DNA of 64,000 nucleotides from Acidobacteriota bacterium (GCA_023389035.1 JAEWFC010000038.1:372001-436000); one strand, 5' to 3'; shown: positions 25,868 through 34,677, counted from the stretch's first letter. Translations and numbers: made by a program. Notes: generated by a model not told the origin, from the sequence alone.

Positions 25868-27334
25868 CTAGGCCGGCACGCTTTCCTCCCGTTCAAAGTT
25901 TTCCAGCAGCTTTTCTATCACTTTTTCGGTCCGCACTCCACGCGACCCTTTCACCAGCACCGCATCGCCCTTTTTTACCGATCCAACCAGCATCTCGGCT
26001 GCAGCATCGGAATCAGCGGCGAACTCAGCATTCGCGATTCCGGCCTCGAGTGCACCTTCGACCAGCTCCTGCCCGAGCCCGCGAACTGCGATCAGGTGAT
26101 CAACTCCCGCTTTCGCGATCGCTCGGCCGGTCTCGCGGTGGAGTTTCGCGGCGTCGGGCCCAAGCTCAAGCATTTCACCCGCGACCACTATTGTCCGTAT
26201 CGCATCTCGGCTGCCTTCCACAAGAGTTCTGACCATTGAAAGCAGTGCGTCCGGGTTTGAATTGTAAGAATCGTTGATAACCGTAAACCCTGCAGCAAAT
26301 TTCAGCACTTCGCCACGCTGCGGCGGTGCCGCGACCGAGCTCAGCGAACTTGCGAGCAGATCGATATCCATGCTGAATGTGACTCCCACTGCTGCCGCCG
26401 CGAGTGCATTCAAGATATTGTGTCGGCCGTTCAGCGGAAATTCGACACGCGCCGAACCGCCCTGAACCGTCAGCGTAAAGCTCGCGCCGCCGAGTCCCTT
26501 GACTTCGATATCCGCAGCGCGAACGTCGGCTTCCTTATCGATGCCGTATGTGATCACATCGCCGTGACTCAGCTCGCTCATCGCCAGCACGCGTGGGTCA
26601 TCAGCGTTAAGCACGGCCGTTCCGCCGTCCTTCATACCTTCGACGATCTCTGCCTTTGCCTTCGCAACGTTCTCGATCGACCCTAGATGCTCGACATGCA
26701 CCGGCAAAACGTTCAGCACGACCGCAACGTCCGGCGGCGTTATTCGGCAAAGACGAGCGATCTCGTTCATGGGCGTCGACATTCCCATTTCGAGAACAGC
26801 CGCGTCGTACGAGACGTCTTTGAGCAGGTTAAGAACCGTCAGCGGATGCCCGAGTCCGTTGTTGTAATTTTTGATATTGCGGAGAATTTTGCGGCCGCTC
26901 GATGAAAGCACGTGTGCGGTCAGCTCTTTTGCAGTCGTCTTTCCGGCACTGCCGGTAATGGCTACGATCGGGCGGTTCCATTCCTGATAAACTCCGCGTG
27001 CCAGTGCCTGCAGCGACGCGATGGTGTCGTCGACAAAGATCAACTTTGAGCGAAAGTCAGCAAGTTCGCCGCGATGTGCCTCGAATCTATCCTCACGAAC
27101 CACGCAGACCGCCGCACCATTTCCAAACGCGGTCGGAACGAACTGTGTCGCGTCCTCAAATTCTCCGTTGAAACCGTTATTCGCGTAATCGGGTTGTGCA
27201 AGCGCAAAACAAACGCCGCCCGCCTCAACTTCCCGCGAGTCGATCGCTACCGACCGTATATCGCGTGCCGTCAATGCGGGGTCTGTCCCGGCGGCGAGGG
27301 CGTTCATATATTCGATCGCGGTTTTGAGGATCAA
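25868..27334 (-). CDS. murF: UDP-MurNAc-tripeptide--D-Ala-D-Ala ligase
   Basis: 488 aa. Adds D-Ala-D-Ala to finish the pentapeptide. N-terminal domain with VAIDSREVEAGGVCFAL, P-loop GSAGKTTAKEL, central NVLPVHVEHLGSIENVAKAK and C-terminal VINDSYNSNPDALL. The start is a TTG that overlaps the ftsI stop (TTGA), so translation is probably coupled; an ATG 9 codons in is the alternative. murE, usually just upstream of murF, is absent. Confidence 0.95.
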   Translation of the reverse strand: MILKTAIEYMNALAAGTDPALTARDIRSVAIDSREVEAGGVCFALAQPDYANNGFNGEFEDATQFVPTAFGNGAAVCVVREDRFEAHRGELADFRSKLIFVDDTIASLQALARGVYQEWNRPIVAITGSAGKTTAKELTAHVLSSSGRKILRNIKNYNNGLGHPLTVLNLLKDVSYDAAVLEMGMSTPMNEIARLCRITPPDVAVVLNVLPVHVEHLGSIENVAKAKAEIVEGMKDGGTAVLNADDPRVLAMSELSHGDVITYGIDKEADVRAADIEVKGLGGASFTLTVQGGSARVEFPLNGRHNILNALAAAAVGVTFSMDIDLLASSLSSVAAPPQRGEVLKFAAGFTVINDSYNSNPDALLSMVRTLVEGSRDAIRTIVVAGEMLELGPDAAKLHRETGRAIAKAGVDHLIAVRGLGQELVEGALEAGIANAEFAADSDAAAEMLVGSVKKGDAVLVKGSRGVRTEKVIEKLLENFEREESVPA

Positions 27335-29400
27335 GTCTTTTCCTTCGGTTTTTGTTTATTGATTACTTTGGGTTTTTCTGCCGGTTTGACGGTCCGGGGC
27401 CGCGTGCCTTCCGTCGGTTTTTGGACCGGTTTTTCCGCGGTTACTCGCGGTACGCTTTTTTCAACACGCTTCGGTTCGGCTGTCGGCCTTTCGCTGGCCT
27501 TTGGCAGTTCCGCATCGGTTGCGGTCGACCCCGCCGGAGCCTCGCTTAATGCCGGCTGCACCGCTTCGCCGACCAGCTCGCCCAAGCCGATCGATTCATC
27601 GACCGGTTCGATGGCTTCGAGCTCCGGCTGCGGCAATGCACCATCGGGCGAGACCTTCAGTTCAGGCAGCACGCCCTCAACGATCTCGCTGAATACGGGT
27701 GCTGCGACATCGCCGCCATTACGGCCGCCGATCCGCGGTTCATCGACGACGACCGCGATCGTGATCCGCGGGTTCTCGGCAGGTGCGAAACCGATAAATG
27801 ACGAGACGTATTTCGCCGAGCTGACCCGCTTGATCGCGGGATCGTACTTCCAAGCCGTACCTGTTTTCCCAGCAGTGCTGTAGCCGGCGGCTCGGGCCTT
27901 CTTACCCGTGCCTGAAACGACGACCTCACGCAGCATGCGACGCAGTCCCGCAGCCGCTTCCTCACTGATAACTCTTTTAGTTTCAGGTTTTGCAACGGAT
28001 ACAGTGGTATCGTCCGCCCGTCTTGTTTCTTTGATGATGTGCGGCTGAACCCGCAAGCCGTTGTTTGCTATCGTCGCAAAAGCGGTAGCCATTTGCAACG
28101 GAGAAACGCCGATTTCATAGCCGATAGACATCGACGCGAGCGAGTCGCCGAACCATTTTTCGGGAGGCCTGACCATTCCGCCGGTTTCGGCCGGAAGATC
28201 AATGCCCGTCGGCTTTCCGAAACCGAAATCGCGGATCGATTCGTAGAAGTTTTCGCGGCCGACACGCATGCTCGTCTTGATCGCACAAACATTGCTCGAA
28301 ACCGCCATCGCCTTGACGTAGGAGATGCGTCCGAGCGCACGCGAATCTTTGAACCGGCGCTTTGCCACCTCGATCGTGCCGTTGCCGGTGTCGATCTCGG
28401 CGTCCGGCGTGATCAGGCCGCGGTTCAATGCCGCACCGTATGTCACGAGCTTGAAAACAGAGCCCGGCGAATAGAAGCTCTGAACCACGTTGTTGCGAAG
28501 GTTCTCTTCGCCGATCCCCTTCAGATCGTTGGGGTCGAACGTGGGATGGTTTGCCATCGCGAGCACTTCGCCCGTCTTATGATCGAGCACGACCGCCATT
28601 CCCGATTTTGCACCCGAGCTTTCAACAGCGTTCCGCAGTGCCGTTTCGGCCTTGTACTGTATCGACGAGCTGATCGTGAGCACGACCGAGTTCGGCTCGG
28701 ACTGCTCCGAGACTGTTTCGTCATATACGCGGCCGAGACGGTCGCGCTCCTGCACCTTTTTTATTACCGCACCGTACAGGCTTTCGTTCTGCGATTGCTC
28801 GATGCCCGCCTGGCCGACGCCTTCGGCATTACTGAAGCCGATCACGTGTGCCGCCAGTGTTCCCTGCGGATAGCTGCGTTTCTGGTCTTCTCGCCAGTGA
28901 AGCCCCGCAAATTTCGGAAGATCCGCCTTCCTGACGTCCGGATCTTCAAGTAGTCGATTGAGACGGACGGCCGTCTCCTCGTCCAGTTCCTTCGCTATCG
29001 GGACGAACTTCCGCTCTGCCTCTTTTGCTTCGGTAAGCAGCTTCACCAGAGGCGCTGGCTTGATGTCCATCGCTTTCGCGATCTTTTTTGCCGCTTCGGC
29101 CGGGTCGTCGATCTGCGTCGCGTCCGCATAAAGCGTCTTTGCCTTAAGACTCATCGCCAACAGGCTGTCGTTCCGGTCAAGTATCGACCCGCGCAGCAGA
29201 CGCGATTTTTTAACGTCGATCCGCTGTTTTAACGCACGGTCACGCAGCCACTCGTGCTCCTGCACCTGCAGGTAAACGAGCCGCGCTCCGACGCCGCCGA
29301 ACCACAGCACCAGAACGGCGATAATGAACATAAAGCGGGTGAAGGCCACCTGCCGCATGTCCTGTTTCGGCTTTCGTTTCGTGATCTTTCGTCGCTTCAT
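27331..29400 (-). CDS. ftsI: septal penicillin-binding protein (FtsI/PBP3 type) with long C-terminal tail
   Basis: 689 aa. One N-terminal transmembrane helix (about 23-44), dimerisation/pedestal domain with GSILDRND, and a transpeptidase domain with SVFK (catalytic Ser314), SSN (368-370) and KTGT (512-515). It cross-links septal peptidoglycan with FtsW. After about residue 585 comes a ~100-residue tail rich in Pro, Lys, Glu and Ala without PASTA features, unusual for FtsI and likely disordered in the periplasm. ftsL lies 21 bp upstream; murF overlaps downstream. Confidence 0.95.
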   Translation of the reverse strand: MKRRKITKRKPKQDMRQVAFTRFMFIIAVLVLWFGGVGARLVYLQVQEHEWLRDRALKQRIDVKKSRLLRGSILDRNDSLLAMSLKAKTLYADATQIDDPAEAAKKIAKAMDIKPAPLVKLLTEAKEAERKFVPIAKELDEETAVRLNRLLEDPDVRKADLPKFAGLHWREDQKRSYPQGTLAAHVIGFSNAEGVGQAGIEQSQNESLYGAVIKKVQERDRLGRVYDETVSEQSEPNSVVLTISSSIQYKAETALRNAVESSGAKSGMAVVLDHKTGEVLAMANHPTFDPNDLKGIGEENLRNNVVQSFYSPGSVFKLVTYGAALNRGLITPDAEIDTGNGTIEVAKRRFKDSRALGRISYVKAMAVSSNVCAIKTSMRVGRENFYESIRDFGFGKPTGIDLPAETGGMVRPPEKWFGDSLASMSIGYEIGVSPLQMATAFATIANNGLRVQPHIIKETRRADDTTVSVAKPETKRVISEEAAAGLRRMLREVVVSGTGKKARAAGYSTAGKTGTAWKYDPAIKRVSSAKYVSSFIGFAPAENPRITIAVVVDEPRIGGRNGGDVAAPVFSEIVEGVLPELKVSPDGALPQPELEAIEPVDESIGLGELVGEAVQPALSEAPAGSTATDAELPKASERPTAEPKRVEKSVPRVTAEKPVQKPTEGTRPRTVKPAEKPKVINKQKPKEKT

Positions 29401-29421
29401 GGGCTAAATGCGATCTATTAG

Positions 29422-30063
29422 TTAGCGGAGTTTTGAGGCCGCACGTGCAGTTGTGTCGGTCATAACGGTCTTGACGGTCCGCGGCCGCGACTCGACTGCG
29501 TCAGCGTCGCGGGTTGCGATCACGCGTGCCCTGCCCTCAGACCGGGTGGGCTCGGCGGCGGCTGTCTTGCGTTCACGCTCGGGGCGCTCGGTCTTTTTGG
29601 CGGTCGCGGTCGCAGACGGCTTTGCCTCGGCAGGCTTGATCTCAGCCGCCTTTGCGGCAGCGGGCTTGGCGGCGGCATCCGCCTTGCTCGCTTTGTCCGC
29701 CGCGGTCGTAGCAGCGGCCGCTAGAAGCCGGTCCTCAGTGAACCCTGCTTCTGCCAATTCTGTGTTCTCGCGGAAACCGAGAGCTTTCGCGTTCTTTTTC
29801 AAATGCTGCGGCGTGCGTGCGACGGTCCGCTCTAGTACCAGACGGCGTTTTTCATTCTCTAGGTCATTCAGCTGATTTCGCAGCTTCGCATTCTTGATCC
29901 CAAGTTCCATCGCGACAAAGTGCTGCCGCGCCGCAAAGAAAAGGCCCGTTGCAAAGATCAAACCGGCGACGATCGTGATCAGGAAGTAGGTCCAGGAAAA
30001 TCCGTTGGGGACGCTGAGGGCGTTCGACGTGTGGCGGTTGCGGTAGGTGTTTCGTCGTTTCAT
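29422..30063 (-). CDS. ftsL: FtsL-like divisome protein with Ala/Lys-rich tail
   Basis: 213 aa. A basic cytoplasmic start (KRRNTYRNRHT), one transmembrane helix (WTYFLITIVAGLIFATGLFF, about 24-43) and a coiled coil with hydrophobic heptads (ELGIKNAKLRNQLNDLENEK) are the FtsL features. The location between rsmH and ftsI is exactly that of ftsL; the sequence itself is poorly conserved in this family. The last ~110 residues are low-complexity Ala/Lys/Thr/Arg, about doubling the usual FtsL length. Confidence 0.82.
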   Translation of the reverse strand: MKRRNTYRNRHTSNALSVPNGFSWTYFLITIVAGLIFATGLFFAARQHFVAMELGIKNAKLRNQLNDLENEKRRLVLERTVARTPQHLKKNAKALGFRENTELAEAGFTEDRLLAAAATTAADKASKADAAAKPAAAKAAEIKPAEAKPSATATAKKTERPERERKTAAAEPTRSEGRARVIATRDADAVESRPRTVKTVMTDTTARAASKLR

Positions 30064-30096
30064 TGCTATTTCCTTTCCGGTAGTTCAGGTCCTGCT

Positions 30097-31047
30097 TCAG
30101 GCCTTTTCTATCGCTCTGAGCTTTGCACTGCGTGCTCGTGGATTTCGAGCGATCTCTTCTTCAACGGGAACAATTGGTTTGCGTGTGAGTATGTTCCCCA
30201 GTTTTTCCGCTCCGCAGATGCAAACGGGCATCCGCGGCGGACATTCACAACGCCCCGAGAGGCGTAAAAAGCTTTGTTTGACGATGCGGTCTTCCAGCGA
30301 ATGAAAGCTTATGACCGCCAACCGGCCGCCGCTCCGCAGCAGACCGACCGAATCTTTCAGGAACTGCTCGAGAATATCGAGCTCCGAATTCACCGCGATC
30401 CTGAGCGCCTGAAACGTTCGCGTCGCGGGATGTATCTGTGTTTTCGGACTGCTTCTGACGCATGATTCAACCAATTTCTTAAGTTCAAATGTTGTGGTGA
30501 TCGGCTTGCCGCTGTTCCTCGCTGAAACTATCCGGCGGGCGATCTTTCGTGAGGCTCGCTCCTCGCCGTATCTATATATAATGTTCGCTATCTCTTCCTC
30601 GGAGAGCCTTTCCAGCAGTTCCGCGGCCGTTTCCCCGCCCGATTCCGTGTCCATCCGCATATCGAGCGGAGCGTCGAACCGAAAACTAAACCCCCTTTCC
30701 TCGCTATCGACCTGCATCGACGAAACGCCTAGGTCCGCGATGATGCCATCGATCTTCGACACGCCGTTCTCCGCCGCAAGGTGCATTATCTCTGAGAAGT
30801 TGCCGTGAACGAACGAGACCCGCGATGCCAGCTCACCAAGCCTTTCCTTAGCAGCCGCCAGGGCCTCAACGTCCTGATCAATGCCGATCACGCGGGCCTG
30901 CGGATTTCGCTCGAGGATCAGTTCCGTGTGGCCGCCCAACCCGAGCGTCGCATCTATAAAGACCGACCCCTTTTCCGGCTGCAGCAGTTCGACTGCTTCC
31001 TCCCGCAAGACCGTGACGTGGCGGGAAAGTATGTCGTGAGATACCAT
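30097..31047 (-). CDS. rsmH: 16S rRNA (cytosine1402-N4)-methyltransferase
   Basis: 316 aa. SAM-dependent methylation of C1402 in the ribosomal P site. Conserved: HVTVLREEAVELL, the SAM loop DATLGLGGHTELIL, DGIIADLGVSSMQVD, RGFSFRFDAPLDMRM and SFHSLEDRIVKQ. It is the first gene of the division cluster here; the mraZ regulator gene that commonly precedes it is not present. Confidence 0.96.
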   Translation of the reverse strand: MVSHDILSRHVTVLREEAVELLQPEKGSVFIDATLGLGGHTELILERNPQARVIGIDQDVEALAAAKERLGELASRVSFVHGNFSEIMHLAAENGVSKIDGIIADLGVSSMQVDSEERGFSFRFDAPLDMRMDTESGGETAAELLERLSEEEIANIIYRYGEERASRKIARRIVSARNSGKPITTTFELKKLVESCVRSSPKTQIHPATRTFQALRIAVNSELDILEQFLKDSVGLLRSGGRLAVISFHSLEDRIVKQSFLRLSGRCECPPRMPVCICGAEKLGNILTRKPIVPVEEEIARNPRARSAKLRAIEKA

Positions 31048-31426
31048 TTCAAAGAGCTCCGGCTTGCAGACTTAGCCTCGCCGGCCGTCGATAGTTCGGT
31101 GCTGAAAGTCGGGTTTTCCCATTGATCCGTAAAGAACCGATTAATTGGAACCTGGATTGTTATTGAGTCTTTGAATGAGGCTGCGCTTAACTGATTAAGC
31201 ACTTACTTTCATTCGCCGGTGATAAAATTTGGTGACCCAACCAAGCTTTTCCCCGACTTGTTATAGGAATACTAAGCGGAACTGCTTCAGGTGTCAAGAG
31301 TTTAATTCGAGGTAAATTTAATCAGGTGCTTAAATATGCATACTTTTCAGTGTTTCGCATTTTCACTTGCGCCGCCTTTTCTGTTTGAATGTCATTTGCT
31401 GTAAATTACCTTGACCGCCTGGCTCG
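31048..31426. other. divergent intergenic region between rsmH and the ZIP transporter gene
   Basis: About 380 bp with no credible gene; I looked for a shortened mraZ and found none. It holds the promoter at 31269-31297 for the division cluster, giving a leader of about 215 nt before rsmH. One TTGGTTGGGTCACC stretch (minus strand) is faintly like an MraZ-type site but is not repeated at the required spacing. Confidence 0.6.
31269..31297 (-). promoter_or_regulatory. sigma-70-type promoter of the division/cell-wall cluster
   Basis: On the minus strand TTGACA (31292-31297), 17-bp spacer, TAGTAT (31269-31274). The first gene downstream is rsmH. No comparably good match was noticed in the tight gene junctions as far as ftsA. 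Confidence 0.7.
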
Positions 31427-32224
31427 ATGGAAACCGGATTTATCCAGCTTTTGATACTCGGCATTCTCGCCGCAGCCGCCAATATATTCGGCGGCCTGAT
31501 CCTATTTCCCTCAAATCTTCACGACAAATATCGTCGCGTACTGCGCTATCTGCTCGCACTCGGAGCGGGCTTTATGATGGCGGTCGTATTTGTTGAGCTG
31601 ATCCCGCAAACGGTACGGCTGTGGCAGGTACGCGATTCGACCGGCGACAGCCTGTACATCCCGATGCTGCTTTTGCTCGGCGGCTATATGCTGACGCAGT
31701 TTTTCGAGCACACCATCGCGCCGCACTTTCACCTTGGCGAAGAGGTCCACTCGGACCACGTTTTATCGACGCGTTCTGCATATACGGGCGTCGGAGGCCT
31801 GCTCATCCACACGTTCTTTGACGGCGTATCGATCGCAGCCGCGGCACAGATCGACGTCGCGATCGGTCTGCTCGTATTTATCGCGGTCTTTCTGCACAAG
31901 TTCCCCGAAGGCTTTACCATCGGCTCAATGATGCTGGCGGCGGGCAAAGGCTTTCGCGAGGTCCTGATCGCCACATCGCTTGTCGGGGCAACTACGCTTC
32001 TTGGCGTGCTCCTGTTCTATCTGCTCGGAACGGCGCTTGGCGTCTCGGTGGCGTACGCGATACCGGTCGCCTGCGGCATCACGCTCTACGTCGCCGCCAG
32101 CGACCTCATCCCCGAGGTCAATCACCACGGCGGCAAAAGCCCGCTGGTCTCTCTATCGGTCTTTGCGGGCGTCGCCCTTTTCTTCCTGATCAGCACGGGC
32201 GTTCACGAAATTCTCGGACATTAA
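31427..32224 (+). CDS. ZIP family divalent metal transporter
   Basis: 265 aa, about eight membrane helices. ZIP proteins import zinc or other divalent metals. The metal-site helices are visible: HTFFDGVSIAAAAQIDVA (helix 4) and HKFPEGFTIGSMM (helix 5), each with the His/Asn-Asp/Glu pattern of the family, and an early LALGAGFMMAVVFVELIP helix. A His-rich loop (HFHLGEEVHSDH) after the third helix probably collects metal. Divergent from rsmH, so transcribed apart from the division genes. Confidence 0.9.
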   Translation: METGFIQLLILGILAAAANIFGGLILFPSNLHDKYRRVLRYLLALGAGFMMAVVFVELIPQTVRLWQVRDSTGDSLYIPMLLLLGGYMLTQFFEHTIAPHFHLGEEVHSDHVLSTRSAYTGVGGLLIHTFFDGVSIAAAAQIDVAIGLLVFIAVFLHKFPEGFTIGSMMLAAGKGFREVLIATSLVGATTLLGVLLFYLLGTALGVSVAYAIPVACGITLYVAASDLIPEVNHHGGKSPLVSLSVFAGVALFFLISTGVHEILGH

Positions 32225-32289
32225 TAATAATTCGGGAACAAAAGCCCGTCTCGGGCGTATAACCTTTATCGGAGGTGCTCTGATAAACT

Positions 32290-32496
32290 ATGCGCGAACC
32301 CGTAATTGCTGGACTTTTAAGTTTGCTGATCCCGGGAGTTGGTCAGATCTATAACGGACGTATCCTTATCGGGATAATCTGGTTGGTTTTGACCGGTGTT
32401 TCATGGATCGGCTCGGCAGGGCTGCTTGGGTGGGTAGTACACCTGATCTCAGCCTGGTGTGCGTACAGCTACGCAAAGGATCATCCGGTGAGGTAA
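32290..32496 (+). CDS. small membrane protein with a TM2-like GQIYNG motif
   Basis: 68 aa: almost entirely two hydrophobic hairpins, with PGVGQIYNGR between the first helix and the next and a closing KDHPVR. This resembles the short TM2/DUF5683-like proteins of unknown role. A GGAGGTG ribosome site stands 12 bp before the ATG, and a strong terminator follows at 32533. It is 65 bp after the ZIP gene and may be in the same transcript. Confidence 0.75.
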   Translation: MREPVIAGLLSLLIPGVGQIYNGRILIGIIWLVLTGVSWIGSAGLLGWVVHLISAWCAYSYAKDHPVR

Positions 32497-32532
32497 CCAG
32501 TCCTTATTTTCTTCATACAATCCTCCTCTTAC

Positions 32533-32562
32533 GCCCGGCATTCGATAATGCCGGGCTTTTTT
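32533..32562 (+). terminator. Rho-independent terminator
   Basis: GCCCGGCATT / AATGCCGGGC (10-bp perfect stem, 4-nt loop) followed by six T. Ends the ZIP and small-membrane-protein transcript. Confidence 0.95.
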
Positions 32563-32698
32563 GTTGCGCGTCGCTGGGCCGCCGAACCGCTCGCGACCCG
32601 CTTTCAAAGCTGTTCGTTTTCGGTTAAACTTGAACAAATTCAAGAGGTTAGGATTTTGAACTGCACGGCTGCTTCGGATTCTGGCCTCTAATTCATTT

Positions 32699-33346
32699 AT
32701 GGCTAAAGAAGGTCTTCCTTTCGTACTGATCCCCGCGATAGCGGCGTTGCTGCTCGCATTTTTGGGATGGTGGATCGCGGCACTGCTGCTCGCGGCGTTG
32801 GCGGCGTTCATGGCCTTCTTTTTCCGTGACCCGTATCGCGAATCGCCCGAGGGCGACGGCCTGATCGTATCCGCGGCCGACGGCAAGGTCACACGTATCG
32901 AAGAAAATGAGCTCGGCAAGGTCGTCAGCGTGTTTCTTTCGCCGATCGACGTTCACATAAACCGCTCGCCGATCGCCGGGACAGTAACTAAGGTCAACTA
33001 CGTCAAAGGCAAGAAAATGCCCGCGACCAGCAACGACGCGAGCCATCTGAACGAACGAAATTCCCTGACGCTCACGAACGGCGACCTGACCGTCGTCGTT
33101 ACGCAGATCGCCGGCATCGTCGCACGCCGCATAGTCTGCTGGGCCAAGGAAGGCGACGAACTCGCACGCGGCGAGCGTTTCGGCTTGATTAAATTCAGCT
33201 CGCGGACCGATCTGCTGCTGCCCGCAAACGTCGAGCTTGCCGTTAACATCGGCGACCGCGTCGTCGGCGGCGTAACGATCATCGGCCGCCTGGCTGAAAC
33301 TGCGGCCAATGCAGAGGCCCCCGCGAATGCAGAAGCCCGCGCGTAA
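32699..33346 (+). CDS. psd: phosphatidylserine decarboxylase, archaeal-type proenzyme
   Basis: 215 aa. Converts phosphatidylserine to phosphatidylethanolamine; two N-terminal membrane helices (about 8-45) are followed by the decarboxylase domain with FFRDPYRESP, VSAADGKVTRI and FLSPIDVHINRSPIAGTV. The self-cleavage site that yields the pyruvoyl group normally reads GS; here the stretch is FGLIKFSSRTDLLLP, Ser replacing the Gly. The last 13 residues (ANAEAPANAEARA) overlap the repeat at 33329-33455. pssA follows and supplies the substrate. Confidence 0.9.
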   Translation: MAKEGLPFVLIPAIAALLLAFLGWWIAALLLAALAAFMAFFFRDPYRESPEGDGLIVSAADGKVTRIEENELGKVVSVFLSPIDVHINRSPIAGTVTKVNYVKGKKMPATSNDASHLNERNSLTLTNGDLTVVVTQIAGIVARRIVCWAKEGDELARGERFGLIKFSSRTDLLLPANVELAVNIGDRVVGGVTIIGRLAETAANAEAPANAEARA

Positions 33347-33455
33347 GCAAGGGCTTACAAGCCCAGCCATCGCCAGGGCCCAAACCGCAGAAACCCGCGC
33401 GTAAGCAAGGGCTCACAAGCCGCGACATTACTAAGCCCTTGCTCACGCTCGGGCC
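33329..33455. repeat. REP-like repeat: two direct copies and one inverted partial copy
   Basis: A 35-bp unit at 33329-33363 recurs at 33387-33421 with two mismatches (core CCCGCGCGTAAGCAAGGGCT). Its inverse with a slight change (TAAGCCCTTGCTCACGCTCG) is at 33432-33455. The first copy supplies the stop codon and last residues of psd. It fills most of the psd-pssA gap and could fold as a hairpin in the transcript. Confidence 0.85.
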
Positions 33456-33471
33456 TCGGCAAAAACCTAAT

Positions 33472-34329
33472 ATGGAAACCGAAGACACATCACCAAAGCA
33501 TCGCGGCATCAAGAAAGGCCTTTACGTCATCCCGACCGCGTTCACGGCCGCTAACATCGGCATGGGTTTTCTTGCTGTGCTTTATTCGATCCGCGGTTTC
33601 CAGATCGTGCATATCGATCCGGTCGCAGCCTCTGTCTATTTCAATTACGCAGCGGTCGCCATCGGCCTCGCGATCCTTTTCGACACGCTCGACGGACGCG
33701 TCGCGCGCATGACCAAGACGACGACCGAGATCGGCGTGCAGTTCGATTCACTGGCTGACGTGCTGACCTTCGGCATCGCGCCGATCGCGCTCGTTTACAG
33801 CTGGTCGTTCGGCGCCACATTCCCTGAGCAGAGCAGCGCCCACGGGCTCGCTGTCTTCCTGCTTTTTATGTATCTGATGTGCGGAGCCTTTCGGCTCGCT
33901 CGTTTCAATCTGCAGGCGACGCGCCCTCGCGTCCTGATCGAAGGCTCACCAAAGCTCGACAAGAAAAACTTCGTCGGCCTGCCGATACCGCCGGCTGCCG
34001 GCCTGATGGCCTCGATCGTCCACTTCGCCCCGATGCCGCTCAATGCATACGGCGAAGGCCAGGCACACTACCTCAGCTATTTGATGATGATCCTCATCGC
34101 CGTCCTCGGCGTGCTGATGGTCTCCACCATCAAATACACCAGCTTCAAGACCGCAGGCAGCGGTCGCCGCAATCTCTACCTCGTCCTCGTCATCGCCGCC
34201 GTCGGCATGCTCATCTGGCTCTACTCAAACTACGTGCTGCTAATCCTCTCCGGCACCTACGTAGCCCACGGCGTAGTCTGGTACATCCTGACAATGTTCC
34301 GCCGCCGCCCCGCCACCGAGGTTGAATAG
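33472..34329 (+). CDS. pssA: CDP-diacylglycerol--serine O-phosphatidyltransferase
   Basis: 285 aa from ATG 33472 (a TTG at 33439 lies inside the repeat and is disfavoured). Integral membrane CDP-alcohol phosphatidyltransferase with the full motif DTLDGRVARMTKTTTEIG and QFDSLADVLTFG (D-x2-DG-x2-AR-x8-G-x3-D-x3-D). It makes phosphatidylserine from CDP-diacylglycerol and serine, the substrate of the neighbouring psd; together they give phosphatidylethanolamine. About eight hydrophobic segments. Confidence 0.95.
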   Translation: METEDTSPKHRGIKKGLYVIPTAFTAANIGMGFLAVLYSIRGFQIVHIDPVAASVYFNYAAVAIGLAILFDTLDGRVARMTKTTTEIGVQFDSLADVLTFGIAPIALVYSWSFGATFPEQSSAHGLAVFLLFMYLMCGAFRLARFNLQATRPRVLIEGSPKLDKKNFVGLPIPPAAGLMASIVHFAPMPLNAYGEGQAHYLSYLMMILIAVLGVLMVSTIKYTSFKTAGSGRRNLYLVLVIAAVGMLIWLYSNYVLLILSGTYVAHGVVWYILTMFRRRPATEVE

Positions 34330-34396
34330 GGCGGACGTGGGTACGCGTAGAGCGTTTGGGTATGTTTTGTATGACGTGCGAGCGAGGCTTCTAGAG

Positions 34397-34658
34397 TCTG
34401 CGTAGCAGACATAGGTTTCACTGACTACACACGGAGCGACGCGGAATCTATGGTCCGTTGCGGACGCAATTAGCCCCAGATAAAATAGACCGGGTATAGT
34501 CTGCGTAGCAGACGTAATTTCACCAGCTACACATGCAGCGAAGCGGAATGTATGGTCCGTTGCGGACGCAATTAGCGCCAGATAAAATAGAGCGGGAATA
34601 GTCTGCGTAGCAGACGTAATTTCACTAGCTACACATGCAGCGAAGCGGAATGTGTAGA
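34397..34658. repeat. three tandem ~102-bp units rich in short palindromes
   Basis: Units begin at 34397, 34500 and 34602, each with GTCTGCGTAGCAGAC (hairpin). Each then carries a hairpin formed by ACACAT...ATGTGT around GCAGCGAAGCGGA, which is best kept in the third unit. The first two also carry GTCCGTTGCGGAC (hairpin). The third unit is cut short. Unit 1 is the most diverged. Confidence 0.88.
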
Positions 34659-34677
34659 CGATTTAGAAACAATCCAT

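Noticed and set aside
31048..31268. Remnant of mraZ upstream of rsmH
   Set aside because: No frame gave MraZ-like sequence in either strand.
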